56,598 nucleotides of DNA from Parvibacillus sp035426385 (GTDB lineage: Bacteria > Bacteroidota > Bacteroidia > Chitinophagales > Saprospiraceae): contig DAOLZQ010000013.1 of the NCBI GenBank assembly GCA_035426385.1, forward strand, positions 1 through 56,598. Direction: 5' to 3'. Positions 35,870 through 43,926 of this stretch are shown here, piece by piece. Under the pieces are notes generated by a model. It made no database searches. It was given only the letters and a program-made list of their open reading frames with translations, and was not told the origin of the DNA. Within the stretch, counting starts at the first letter, position 1. The number at the start of each line of letters is the position of its first letter. A program made the translations under genes and the position numbers.

Positions 35870-36532
35870 ATGAGTATGAATAACAACAAAAGCACTAAAG
35901 CGCTTGATTTCTTCAGAGATAACCAAAACATTATTTTGGGAATCGTTGGAGGTATTGTATTAATAGTTGCCGTATATTTCGGATACAAGAACTGGATCGT
36001 AGGTCCTAAGGACAAACGAGCAGTTGATCAAATGTATCAGGCACAATTTATGTTCGATAAAGATTCCTTCCAGCTAGCCCTGACCAATCCTGGGGTGGGT
36101 GGTACTGGTTTCATCAAAATTGCTGACAATTATAGCGGAACAAAAAGCGGAAATCTAGCAAAATACTACGCCGGTATCTGTTACCTTAACCTCGGAAACT
36201 ATGATAAAGCAATTCAATACCTCGAATCTTATAAAGAAGGTTCGAACTTACTGGCACCAATGAAATATGCTGCCTTGGGTGATGCTTATTCGGAAAAGAA
36301 TAACGATCAAAAGGCATTGGATTACTATTCTAAGGCCGCCAAATTGTCTAAAGATGAGTCTACGGGACCATATGTCTATAAGAAATTGGCTATGTTCCAG
36401 GAGAAAATGAAAAAGTACGCAGAAGCTGAAAAAACTTATACACACTTGCGTGAGACATATCCACGTTCAGCTGAATCGACACCTGCAGAAGCCCACATAG
36501 AGCGATTAAAGCTTCTTTCAGGAGCTAAATAA
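35870..36532 (+). CDS. membrane-anchored tetratricopeptide-repeat protein (YfgM-like)
   Basis: The 220-residue protein has a short cytoplasmic start, one membrane segment (about residues 22-41) and a periplasmic part with four or so TPR units (LAKYYAGICYLNLGNYDKAIQYL, KYAALGDAYSEKNNDQKALDYY, KKLAMFQEKMKKYAEAEKTY). This matches the YfgM-like TPR family, which in E. coli associates with the Sec translocon and periplasmic chaperones. It lies 36 bases before ribH; to my recollection this TPR-ribH pair is common in Bacteroidota. Role here unknown. Confidence 0.87.
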   Translation: MSMNNNKSTKALDFFRDNQNIILGIVGGIVLIVAVYFGYKNWIVGPKDKRAVDQMYQAQFMFDKDSFQLALTNPGVGGTGFIKIADNYSGTKSGNLAKYYAGICYLNLGNYDKAIQYLESYKEGSNLLAPMKYAALGDAYSEKNNDQKALDYYSKAAKLSKDESTGPYVYKKLAMFQEKMKKYAEAEKTYTHLRETYPRSAESTPAEAHIERLKLLSGAK

Positions 36533-36568
36533 GTATTGCTTGAATAAATACCCTTTATTTATATAAAA

Positions 36569-37075
36569 ATGGCAAAGACAGGGTTAAAAAAAGTATTATT
36601 TTCAGAAAGTGACTTTCCTGATGTCAAGATAGGACTCGTTTTTACAGAGTGGAATAATTTGATAATCGAAGCTTTACGCACGGCATGTATTGATAATCTG
36701 GTGTCGAATGGAATAAAGCCCGAAAACATAATCTCACTTGAAGTACCGGGATCCTTCGAACTTCCCCTCGGTGCTAAAATATTGATGGAACAGAACAAAA
36801 TACAGGCAGTTATCTGTCTGGGATGTGTCATCAAGGGAGAGACATCCCACGATGAACATATAAACAGAGCAGTTTCATCCGGGATAATGCAACTAAGTAT
36901 CTTTAGTAATCTTCCTGTAATTTTTGGTGTCCTTACCACTAACAATGAAGCTCAAGCCAAAGAGCGAGCATGCGGCAAAAAAGGAAACAAAGGAGAAGAG
37001 GCCGCAATAGCAGCGCTCAAGATGATTAGGATTAAACAGTCAATTACTCAAGCGAAAAAGAAGATAGGTTACTAA
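36569..37075 (+). CDS. ribH: 6,7-dimethyl-8-ribityllumazine synthase
   Basis: RibH condenses 5-amino-6-ribitylamino-uracil with 3,4-dihydroxy-2-butanone 4-phosphate, the last-but-one step of riboflavin synthesis, usually in a large capsid-like shell. The 168-residue protein shows IGLVFTEWNNLI, the substrate-binding VPGSFELPLGAKIL, VICLGCVIKGETSHDEHI with the catalytic histidine, PVIFGVLTTNNEAQAKERA and the end GEEAAIAALKMI. In the catalytic loop the usual aromatic after His is replaced (SHDEH rather than PHFDY), which is a variation worth noting. No other rib gene is near. Its stop overlaps that of the convergent GSCFA gene. Confidence 0.94.
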   Translation: MAKTGLKKVLFSESDFPDVKIGLVFTEWNNLIIEALRTACIDNLVSNGIKPENIISLEVPGSFELPLGAKILMEQNKIQAVICLGCVIKGETSHDEHINRAVSSGIMQLSIFSNLPVIFGVLTTNNEAQAKERACGKKGNKGEEAAIAALKMIRIKQSITQAKKKIGY

Positions 37076-38043
37076 GTAGGTGCTTGAATTATCACCTGGG
37101 GGTACTTTTCACGTAGTCCTATATAAGTTGCCTCCACCCTATCAATGTGATCCAGGGCTTGTTCACTTTCTGGAAATAGAATACGGTGTGCTTTCAATTT
37201 ATTATACTGCTCTATTTCTGTCAAAATCTCAATTTCTTGATTTGAGAAATAGCTATTTATAAATTTCTGCAAAATATAATCTACAGCCAGGTCATTCGGA
37301 TGAACCAGGTCTCTAGCGTAATATCTGTAGTCTCTCAGTTCATCTATCATCAATTCATAAGCCGGAAAATAAAAAACATTGTCCGGGAAGATTCGTAGTA
37401 ATTCATGAGCCGCCCAATGGAGAGCAGACTTGCTACGTTGGTTCGCGATCAGGCCATCTCGCAGGTGTCGTACCGGGCTTATAGTCAGCAATATAGTAGC
37501 ATCGGGGTAAAGTCCGAGCAGTTCCTCAAACAGCTCAGTATACTCTTCTACAATTTGCGCAGGTTCAATCAGGAAAGAGTTAAAATTTGATGCCGGGAAC
37601 TTATGACAATTAGCTACTATATCACCGGTTTGCTTTAATTCATGAGCTACTGATGTTCCCCACGAGAGGATTAATACAGGCGAGGAAGTTAAACATTCCT
37701 TCGCCTTGGAATAAGCTAAGTCTATTCTCTGCAATAAATCTTTTTCAGAAGTGGATTTAAAACTTCCATGGTGAGACCACGAAAAGAATAAATCATCTTT
37801 CTTTTCTAAGTACGTGGGTTTCCATTTAGACTGATGTGTTATGTTTCGAATGGACTGACTAATACTAAGCGGATTATAAGTAATCCCGGTTGGGTTAGAA
37901 AAAGTGTGAAATCCCACAGCAGTGAGTTTGGAAGCAATATGCTCACTAAAGCAGGATCCGATGAATAAAAATCTATTATTATATGTAAATCTAGCAGAGG
38001 TTTCTATATTTACAGGTGTATATAAAGGTAATTTGGAAAGCAT
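37072..38043 (-). CDS. GSCFA-domain protein
   Basis: The 323-residue protein contains the family-naming motif (FIGSCFSEHIASKL, about residues 27-40), then FSNPTGITYNPLS, LILSWGTSVAHEL, LLTISPVRHLRDGL and the late ARDLVHPNDLAVDYI. The serine of GSCF and the D-x-x-H of the last motif are arranged as in SGNH hydrolases, so an esterase or acyltransferase activity is a fair inference. There is no signal peptide, so it is probably cytoplasmic. It is a single minus-strand gene between ribH and the porP run. Confidence 0.92.
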   Translation of the reverse strand: MLSKLPLYTPVNIETSARFTYNNRFLFIGSCFSEHIASKLTAVGFHTFSNPTGITYNPLSISQSIRNITHQSKWKPTYLEKKDDLFFSWSHHGSFKSTSEKDLLQRIDLAYSKAKECLTSSPVLILSWGTSVAHELKQTGDIVANCHKFPASNFNSFLIEPAQIVEEYTELFEELLGLYPDATILLTISPVRHLRDGLIANQRSKSALHWAAHELLRIFPDNVFYFPAYELMIDELRDYRYYARDLVHPNDLAVDYILQKFINSYFSNQEIEILTEIEQYNKLKAHRILFPESEQALDHIDRVEATYIGLREKYPQVIIQAPT

Positions 38044-38213
38044 TACGGATCAAGATTTAGAAATTCTGCTGAAATAAGCTATAATTCTCAACACAATATA
38101 TTATCTTGAATTGAGAATAAAATCAAAACAGAATTTTAACATACTGGTATTGGTTAAGTTTTTATACCTTTACTAAAACAAGATTTTAAATAATTAATAC
38201 AAGCACTTTGCGA

Positions 38214-39272
38214 ATGCGAAAAATTTTACTCTATTTAATCTTTGGCTTTGTGAGCCTTAACTCTATGTCTGCACAGGACATACATTTCTCACAGTTCTAC
38301 AGCTCTCCGCTCAATCTCAATCCTGCATTGACAGGTGTGATGAATTGTACAGACCGCTTTACGTTGAACTATCGTAACCAATGGGCTAGCGTCTTGAAAA
38401 GTAATTCTTTCAATACTTTTGCACTGTCTTATGATAGAAAAAACACAGTTGGCAGGTACGATTATTGGGGTTATGGTATCAATATCTGGGGAGACCGGGC
38501 AGGTGAGGTAGACTTTTCTACCATTAGCCCGCAGCTTGCAGTGAGTTACAGTAAATACATCTCAGGTTCCCGACATTCGGCACATTATCTTGCCTTTGGC
38601 GTGGAGGGAGGTGCATCCAATAGGAGTATCAACTTTACCAATATGAAATTTGGATTACAATCTAAAGATGGTGAGTATTGTGCTACCTGTACCAGCGGTG
38701 AAGAATTAAATTCATTTGATCCAAGTTTTTGGTTCGGTGAATTATCAGCTGGACTTCTTTGGTTTTCAACCTTTAATGAACAGAATAGCTTTTACATTGG
38801 TGGCGCATACAGTCATTTGACTCGTCCCAATCAAACATTTTTCAGAGATACATCAAAAAGGCCCAATGTGCCATTATATAGCAAAATCACAGCGCATACT
38901 GGTGGTGATTTTGGGATATCAGACAAAATCAGCCTTGTTCCAGGTATAGTGGTATATTTCCAAGGGCCCTCCTTCCAGGTTAATGGCGGTACATCTTTGA
39001 GATTTTGGCTCGATAGGAGTAGATGGTCTAAGCAAGCTATTCAGTTTGGCTTGTGGACTCGTATCTCCAATCACTGGGAAAAAGCTCTGGAGGCTGATGC
39101 ACTAATACTTTCCACTCGATTAGATTACAATGAGTTTTCAGTTGGCTTCAGTTATGACCTTAACATTTCGTCACTGAGACCTGCAAGTAATAGCAATGGT
39201 GCCTTTGAAATAGCACTAAGTTATCTTATTTGTGGACCTGAGAAGAGGGGAGTATACTGTCCTACTTTCTAG
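38214..39272 (+). CDS. type IX secretion system outer-membrane protein, PorP/SprF family
   Basis: The product (about 352 residues) has a signal peptide (MRKILLYLIFGFVSLNSMSAQ) and the family opening DIHFSQFYSSPLNLNPALTGV. It then has the barrel strands typical of PorP/SprF, including YRNQWASV, SYDRK and GGTSLRFWLDR. SprF-type members help the T9SS deliver SprB-like, type B sorted proteins; the window also carries a SprB-repeat protein at 45605. The upstream TTG (38208) is in frame but the ATG at 38214 starts a clean signal peptide. It seems to head a run with bactofilin, atpZ, a small membrane protein and a biotin carrier (gaps 27, 2, 4 and 47 bases). Confidence 0.93.
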   Translation: MRKILLYLIFGFVSLNSMSAQDIHFSQFYSSPLNLNPALTGVMNCTDRFTLNYRNQWASVLKSNSFNTFALSYDRKNTVGRYDYWGYGINIWGDRAGEVDFSTISPQLAVSYSKYISGSRHSAHYLAFGVEGGASNRSINFTNMKFGLQSKDGEYCATCTSGEELNSFDPSFWFGELSAGLLWFSTFNEQNSFYIGGAYSHLTRPNQTFFRDTSKRPNVPLYSKITAHTGGDFGISDKISLVPGIVVYFQGPSFQVNGGTSLRFWLDRSRWSKQAIQFGLWTRISNHWEKALEADALILSTRLDYNEFSVGFSYDLNISSLRPASNSNGAFEIALSYLICGPEKRGVYCPTF

Positions 39273-39299
39273 CAATAACTTTCATCGATACGCCGCTAC

Positions 39300-39674
39300 A
39301 TGTTTAATTCTAAAAGTAAGTCTTCTTACTCCAATGGTGAATTTTCAATAAATTCAATAGGAAAAGGAGCTAGTGTAGTGGGTGATATTCAGGCTCCGGA
39401 TGATATCCGCATTGATGGTTCTCTGAAAGGGAACTTGAATTGCGACGCTCGATTCATACTTGGAGCTGGTGGCAATGTGGAGGGAGATATTAAGTGTCAG
39501 AGTGCTATTGTCTTGGGTCGACTTACCGGAACGATTGAGGTCAGGGATTCTCTTGAAGTAGGAAGCTCTGCAATTCTAAATGGAACTGTTCATACTTCTA
39601 AGCTTATCATAGACGAAGGAGCAGTATTCAATGTCGAGTGCCATATGTCAGACGTAAAAAATGAATCCGACTGA
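39300..39674 (+). CDS. bactofilin family cytoskeletal protein
   Basis: The 124-residue protein is a single bactofilin domain, a right-handed beta-helix that polymerises into filaments without nucleotide. It shows the regular pattern SIGKGASVVGDIQAPDDIRIDGSLKGNLNC and then GNVEGDIKCQSAIVLGRLTGTIEV, ending in a hydrophobic strand around residues 100-112. In other bacteria bactofilins place cell-wall enzymes or appendages. In Bacteroidota a bactofilin gene often stands just before atpZ and the F-type ATP synthase genes, as it does here before atpZ. Confidence 0.94.
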   Translation: MFNSKSKSSYSNGEFSINSIGKGASVVGDIQAPDDIRIDGSLKGNLNCDARFILGAGGNVEGDIKCQSAIVLGRLTGTIEVRDSLEVGSSAILNGTVHTSKLIIDEGAVFNVECHMSDVKNESD

Positions 39675-39676
39675 CG

Positions 39677-39910
39677 ATGTCTTTAGAACCAGCAGAGGAG
39701 CCAAAAGAAAGTCAGTCTGAGCCTACACCCTATATAAAATACAGTAATCTCGGGTTCCAACTTATTGCTGCAGTGCTGGTCGGCTATTTTCTGGGTAATT
39801 TTTTAGATCACAAGTTTAACCCGGACCACCCACCCTATCTTACAGCCTCTCTTATCCTAATATTTCTTTCGGTATATTTGTACAGGTTAATACGTGAATT
39901 GAGCAAATAA
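39677..39910 (+). CDS. atpZ: AtpZ/AtpI-type ATP-synthase-associated membrane protein
   Basis: The 77-residue protein has an acidic, flexible N-terminus (to residue 20) and two membrane segments (GFQLIAAVLVGYFLGNFLDH and LTASLILIFLSVYLYRLIREL). The motif GxxLGxxLDxxF is that of AtpZ, which usually sits at the head of ATP synthase operons and may act in c-ring assembly or in magnesium/calcium transport. It starts 2 bases after bactofilin. The expected atpB does not follow within the window. Confidence 0.85.
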   Translation: MSLEPAEEPKESQSEPTPYIKYSNLGFQLIAAVLVGYFLGNFLDHKFNPDHPPYLTASLILIFLSVYLYRLIRELSK

Positions 39911-39914
39911 CAGT

Positions 39915-40298
39915 ATGTCTTTCATTAAATTCAGCATTGGATTATTACTTGTCATCGGTGGGAGCCTGCTGATAACTATGGCGTTTAATCGCAATCCTGA
40001 TTATGAACCTCATCTTAAATTTTATATTTTAAGTATTTCCTTCTTTACACTGTTAAGCGTCTTGTACTATATCATTGCCATACTGACAGTTCACAGTAAG
40101 AATCTATATCTGTTTACTCGATATTCGATGTTTATATCACTCTTTAAGATTATAGCTGCAGGAGGTATTATCATATTCTATCAAAGGAAATTTCTCCCTT
40201 CAAATATCTATTATGTAATTCCCTTCTTTTGCTTTTACCTGCTATTCACTGCTTTTGAACTTATCTCAATGTCCAGACTAAACTCAGGGAAAGTCTAA
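39915..40298 (+). CDS. small four-helix membrane protein, unknown function
   Basis: This 127-residue protein has four predicted membrane segments (about residues 4-22, 33-56, 65-87 and 96-118) and short loops, with no cysteine pair and no catalytic motif. It starts 4 bases after atpZ. In many Bacteroidota a small hypothetical membrane protein occupies this place between atpZ and atpB, and I think it is the same one, perhaps an AtpI-like assembly helper. That identity is inferred from position and size only. Confidence 0.75.
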   Translation: MSFIKFSIGLLLVIGGSLLITMAFNRNPDYEPHLKFYILSISFFTLLSVLYYIIAILTVHSKNLYLFTRYSMFISLFKIIAAGGIIIFYQRKFLPSNIYYVIPFFCFYLLFTAFELISMSRLNSGKV

Positions 40299-40345
40299 AT
40301 TAACCTCTAAAAATCACCTATTCTACCAAAATCTCTGTTTAATAA

Positions 40346-40819
40346 ATGAAATCAATAATCAACAACAGCAAAATAATTGAAGTCACTGAAAACGATTTAA
40401 GTGAAATAACCTTAAATAAGGAGGGAAACCAGGTAATCCTCAGGCTAAAAGGTCAAAATATCAACGCTAAGATTCTTAAGGAAGACCATCTACACAAAGA
40501 ATATGAAATAGAAATCAATAAAAAGATCTATCATGTCAGACTCGAAAGTAAACTGGAAGCTGATATCCATAGCATCAAAATGATGGAGAAACCCAAAAGC
40601 CTAACCAATGAAGTGAAATCACCTATGCCTGGGTTGGTACTGAAGATAAGTGTGAATGAAGGCGATATAGTGCACCAGGGACAAACTCTACTCATATTGG
40701 AAGCTATGAAAATGGAGAATCTCATCAAGAGCCCGGTGGAGGGCACGATTAAGAAAATCAATATAGGCGTGGGAGAAGCTGTAGAAAAAGGCCATAGCCT
40801 GATTTCTTTCGAACTTTAG
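40346..40819 (+). CDS. biotin carboxyl carrier-type protein
   Basis: The 157-residue protein ends in a biotinyl domain (residues 88-157) with the biotinylated lysine Lys122 in the motif EAMKMEN. The hydrophobic motif PMPGLVLKISVNEGD marks it as a biotin rather than a lipoyl domain. The first 85 residues form a small beta-rich adaptor, as in the carrier subunits of acyl-CoA carboxylases of Bacteroidota. The carboxylase and carboxyltransferase subunits, which normally accompany it, are not adjacent. It lies 47 bases after the membrane protein and converges on the DUF3276 gene. Confidence 0.9.
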   Translation: MKSIINNSKIIEVTENDLSEITLNKEGNQVILRLKGQNINAKILKEDHLHKEYEIEINKKIYHVRLESKLEADIHSIKMMEKPKSLTNEVKSPMPGLVLKISVNEGDIVHQGQTLLILEAMKMENLIKSPVEGTIKKINIGVGEAVEKGHSLISFEL

Positions 40820-40820
40820 G

Positions 40821-41183
40821 CTATTTATTTTCTCCGTCATCGGAGAGATTCTGATCGTAAACATCCTGACGACTTGCAAATTCGTCAAAATCATAATCGG
40901 GCATTAATTCTGTCTTGACGTAATCAATAGTATCCTGTAAGCTTTGCAGAAAGCGATTGAAATCCTCTTTATAGACGAAGATTTTGTGACGCTCAGTCTC
41001 TTCACTATTGAATTTCTTCGTACACTCAGTTAGGGTAATGAAGTAATCATTACCTTTAGTCTGCTTCACGTCAAAGAAATATGTTCGGCGTTTGCCGGCC
41101 TTAATCTTGTTGGAGTAAATATTGTTATTTCTATTAAAAGCGTCGTTATATTCCACTATTTTATTTTCAGAAGTAAATACCAA
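40821..41183 (-). CDS. PUR-alpha-like nucleic-acid-binding protein (DUF3276)
   Basis: The product (111-120 residues) has the DUF3276 core: IYSNKIKAGKRRTYFFDVKQTK, DYFITLTECTKKF, and HKIFVYKEDFNRFLQSLQDTIDYV, then an acidic tail. The fold is related to the single-stranded nucleic-acid-binding protein Pur-alpha; it is near universal in Bacteroidota and is thought to bind RNA or DNA. No ATG is present before the conserved core: TTG at 41183 or GTG at 41156 is the start. The promoter position (transcript start near 41206) fits TTG with a leader of about 23 bases. It is a single gene, convergent with the biotin carrier (1 base between stops). Confidence 0.9.
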   Translation of the reverse strand: MVFTSENKIVEYNDAFNRNNNIYSNKIKAGKRRTYFFDVKQTKGNDYFITLTECTKKFNSEETERHKIFVYKEDFNRFLQSLQDTIDYVKTELMPDYDFDEFASRQDVYDQNLSDDGENK

Positions 41184-41212
41184 CTTAACTTATTAAAAAT
41201 TCAATTGGCGTG

Positions 41213-41244
41213 CAAATATACGCAATTTGATTTATTCAATGAAA
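41213..41244 (-). promoter_or_regulatory. promoter of the DUF3276 gene
   Basis: On the minus strand TATATTTG (41220-41213) is a perfect -7 box. TTTC (41244-41241) stands in for TTTG at -33, with a 20-base spacer. Confidence 0.5.
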
Positions 41245-41347
41245 CACTTGATTCCTTTGAAACAATTTAACATTCCAGAAAATTAGTAAAATATATCATC
41301 CATTTTATTTTAATTATTAATTAATCTTTAATTTGAAAATGATTGAC

Positions 41348-43492
41348 CTAATGTGTGTTTTCCAGCAATTGTTCTCTGTCTGAATGGCTGGAAACTAAAT
41401 TTTTCTGTACTTCCGGTGGAGCGTCATTATATTCATAAAACTCAGTGGAAAACTTAGCACGGCCCTGTGTGATGGATCTTAGTGCAGAAGAATAATCAGT
41501 CATTTCAGCTAAAGGCAGACGGGCTGAAATTTTTTGATAATGACCATCTGAATCCATTCCTGTTATTATAGCTCTGCGAGTCTGGAGGTCACTCATGACT
41601 TCTCCCACCATATCTTCAGGTACAAGTACCTCTAGATTGTTTATGGGTTCCATCAGTCTCGGATCTGCATTCTTAAAGGCTGTTTTAAAAGCCATAGTAG
41701 AAGCTATTTGGAAAGCCATATCGTTACTGTCCACAGGGTGCATCTTACCATCAAATATACTTACTCTTATATCACGACATCGAGATCCGGTCAGTGGACC
41801 TTCTTCCATCTTCATAAGAATTCCCTTCTTTATGGCATTAGAGAATCGTGCGTCAATAGTACCACCCACTATACACCAGAGAAATACCAGCTTACCTCCC
41901 CAGGGCAAAGGCTCTTCCTCAGTGTTACGAACCGAAAGTCCGGACGGAGGCGGCATACCTTCAAAATAGGGTTCTACCCTCATATGAAGCTCAGCAAACT
42001 GCCCTGCACCACCACTTTGTTTTTTATGCCGATAGACTTCATCAGCAGGCTTTCTGATTGTTTCTCTATAAGGGATATTAGGAGGTTCAAAGTTAATGTT
42101 AACACCATAGCTGCTGGCGATACGAGACTTGACTATATCCAGGTGCAATTGTCCTTGTCCATGGATGATTGTCTGTCTGAGTTCCTGGGAGTGTTCTACT
42201 GTAAGTGTCGGATCCTCAGCATGTATATTGGCTAAAGCGCGAGCTACCTTTTCAAGTTCATGTTTTTCAGGTGGTGTGAGTGCCATTCGATGTCTTGACG
42301 AAGGGAAGTGAATGGGTTTGATTTGGATATCAGTGCCCTTTGTATTCAGTGTACTATTAGTTTGGCTGGATTTTAGCTTGACGGTGGCGCCTAGATCTCC
42401 AGCTATTAAGCTTGGTGTTTCACTCCTATTTTTTCCTTCCGTTACATAAAGGTGATTAAATCGCTCTGTGGTATTATTTTCTACATTGACCAGTTCTTCA
42501 CCACTATTTAGTGTTCCGCTATACACTTTAAAATAACTGACATTTCCTACATTCTGCTCAGAAACAGTCTTGTAAATAAATATGGTAGTAGGCTGAGCAG
42601 GGTCACATTTCAATGTCTTACCATTAGTAAGTGGTTCTTCAGGTCTATCTGCCGGAGAAGGTGCTATATCGTTCAGGAAACCCATAATTCGACCACTGCC
42701 CATATTGCGAGTTGCTGACGTACAGAAGACTGGAAATATCTGTTGTTGGGCCAATCCTATGGTAAGACCTTTTGCCAGATCTTCCTCACTTAAGTTACCT
42801 TCTTCAAAATATCTTTCCATCAAGCCTTCTTCGTTCTCTGCCGCTGCTTCTACGAGTTTATTATGCATTTCATTTGCCCTTTCGATTTCACTATCAGGAA
42901 TAGCAATTTTTTCGGGCTTTCCGCCATTGGCAGGAAATTTGTAGGCTATCATCCGAAGGGCATCGATAATGGTATCAAATTCTTCACCTGACTTCAATGG
43001 GTACTGTACTTCCAAGACCCGATGCCCAAACCTACTTTTTATCTGGCTTAAGGAGCGTTCAAAATCTGCCTGATTATGATCGATATGATTGATTACAAAA
43101 ATCAAAGGCAACTTAAATTCCTGAACATATTCCCACAATAATTCAGTACCAACTTCCACACCATATTTGGCATTGACAAACATGAGCGCAGTATCAGCAA
43201 CTTTCATGGATGAAATACATTCACCTACTAAATCATCCGCGCCCGGCGTATCAATTATGTTGATCTTACAATTTTTCCAATTTACGTGCATCAGAGAAGA
43301 ATACACTGAACTATGACGATCTTTCTCTATGTCTATATAGTCAGAAGTAGAAGTACTATCGTCCACAGATCCTAATCTCTGTATCTCGCGAGCCTCAAAT
43401 AGCATATTCTCTACAAAGCTGGATTTGCCGCTTCCGGAATGTCCCAGCAATATTATATTCCTTATATTTTTTGGATCATTAATCATATACAT
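41348..43492 (-). CDS. elongation factor G-like protein (EF-G paralogue)
   Basis: The 714-residue protein has the EF-G domain order: a GTPase-like domain with an intact P-loop (GHSGSGKSS, residues 17-25), then a beta-barrel, and EF-G domains III-V (SQELRQTIIHGQGQLHLDI; MEPINNLEVLVPEDMVGEVMSDL). The switch regions differ from EF-G: the ERGITI switch I motif is missing (KDRHSSVYSS instead), the catalytic histidine of DTPGH is alanine (DTPGADD, residue 85), and NKxD is NHID (135-138). It therefore resembles the Bacteroides EF-G2-type paralogue reported to work without GTP hydrolysis. No ribosomal-protein genes are near, as expected for a paralogue. Confidence 0.9.
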   Translation of the reverse strand: MYMINDPKNIRNIILLGHSGSGKSSFVENMLFEAREIQRLGSVDDSTSTSDYIDIEKDRHSSVYSSLMHVNWKNCKINIIDTPGADDLVGECISSMKVADTALMFVNAKYGVEVGTELLWEYVQEFKLPLIFVINHIDHNQADFERSLSQIKSRFGHRVLEVQYPLKSGEEFDTIIDALRMIAYKFPANGGKPEKIAIPDSEIERANEMHNKLVEAAAENEEGLMERYFEEGNLSEEDLAKGLTIGLAQQQIFPVFCTSATRNMGSGRIMGFLNDIAPSPADRPEEPLTNGKTLKCDPAQPTTIFIYKTVSEQNVGNVSYFKVYSGTLNSGEELVNVENNTTERFNHLYVTEGKNRSETPSLIAGDLGATVKLKSSQTNSTLNTKGTDIQIKPIHFPSSRHRMALTPPEKHELEKVARALANIHAEDPTLTVEHSQELRQTIIHGQGQLHLDIVKSRIASSYGVNINFEPPNIPYRETIRKPADEVYRHKKQSGGAGQFAELHMRVEPYFEGMPPPSGLSVRNTEEEPLPWGGKLVFLWCIVGGTIDARFSNAIKKGILMKMEEGPLTGSRCRDIRVSIFDGKMHPVDSNDMAFQIASTMAFKTAFKNADPRLMEPINNLEVLVPEDMVGEVMSDLQTRRAIITGMDSDGHYQKISARLPLAEMTDYSSALRSITQGRAKFSTEFYEYNDAPPEVQKNLVSSHSDREQLLENTH

Positions 43493-43640
43493 TTTGATTT
43501 TATAGTTTCTGAGCCCATGTAGACTCGTTTATAATATATTCATAAATATATACATTGAAGTATAATTCACATAACTTACTTGGTGATTATTGGGAATTAA
43601 AAAGAGAATAAATCAGTTTTGATTCCAACGCTCTAAGTTT

Positions 43641-43889
43641 ATGAAAGGAAAAGAAATAGCAAAGAAGATCGTGATTTTTCCGGTCAAAGTATATCAATAT
43701 ACCATTAGTCCAATACTTGGCCCTAATAAATGCCGATATAAGCCAACTTGCTCTCACTACATGATAGAAGCTATCAATGAGTGGGGTATACTAAAAGGTA
43801 CTTGGTTGGGACTTCGACGGATCGGCAGATGTCATCCATGGGGTGGTCACGGGTATGATCCTGTCCCCTCTAAAAACAAAAAAGGGTAA
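43641..43889 (+). CDS. yidD: membrane protein insertion efficiency factor YidD
   Basis: YidD is a small, inner-membrane-associated protein that helps YidC insert membrane proteins. The 82-residue product has the whole family signature: VYQYTISPILGPNKCRYKPTCSHYMIEAI, WLGLRRIGRCHPWGGHGYDPVP, with the three conserved cysteines. The N-terminal amphipathic stretch serves for membrane attachment. It is a single gene, away from rnpA and yidC, as is common in Bacteroidota. Its stop codon lies in the left arm of the terminator of the convergent haloperoxidase gene. Confidence 0.97.
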   Translation: MKGKEIAKKIVIFPVKVYQYTISPILGPNKCRYKPTCSHYMIEAINEWGILKGTWLGLRRIGRCHPWGGHGYDPVPSKNKKG

Positions 43890-43905
43890 GATTACTCCTA
43901 CCCTT
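43870..43905 (-). terminator. intrinsic terminator of the haloperoxidase-like gene
   Basis: AAGGGTA (43882-43888) pairs with TACCCTT (43899-43905) around a 10-base loop. On the minus strand TTTTTTGTTTTT follows. The left arm and T run lie within the 3' end of yidD. Confidence 0.75.
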
Positions 43906-43926
43906 CGGTTATATATTTTTATAAGA

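Noticed and set aside
41708..42235. A 175-codon plus-strand frame inside the EF-G-like gene
   Set aside because: It is antisense to a gene with clear domain motifs and has no promoter or family match.
41348..43492. A tetracycline-resistance ribosomal protection gene (tetM/tetQ-like)
   Set aside because: Those proteins keep the GTPase motifs including NKxD. The changes seen here fit the EF-G2-type paralogue better.
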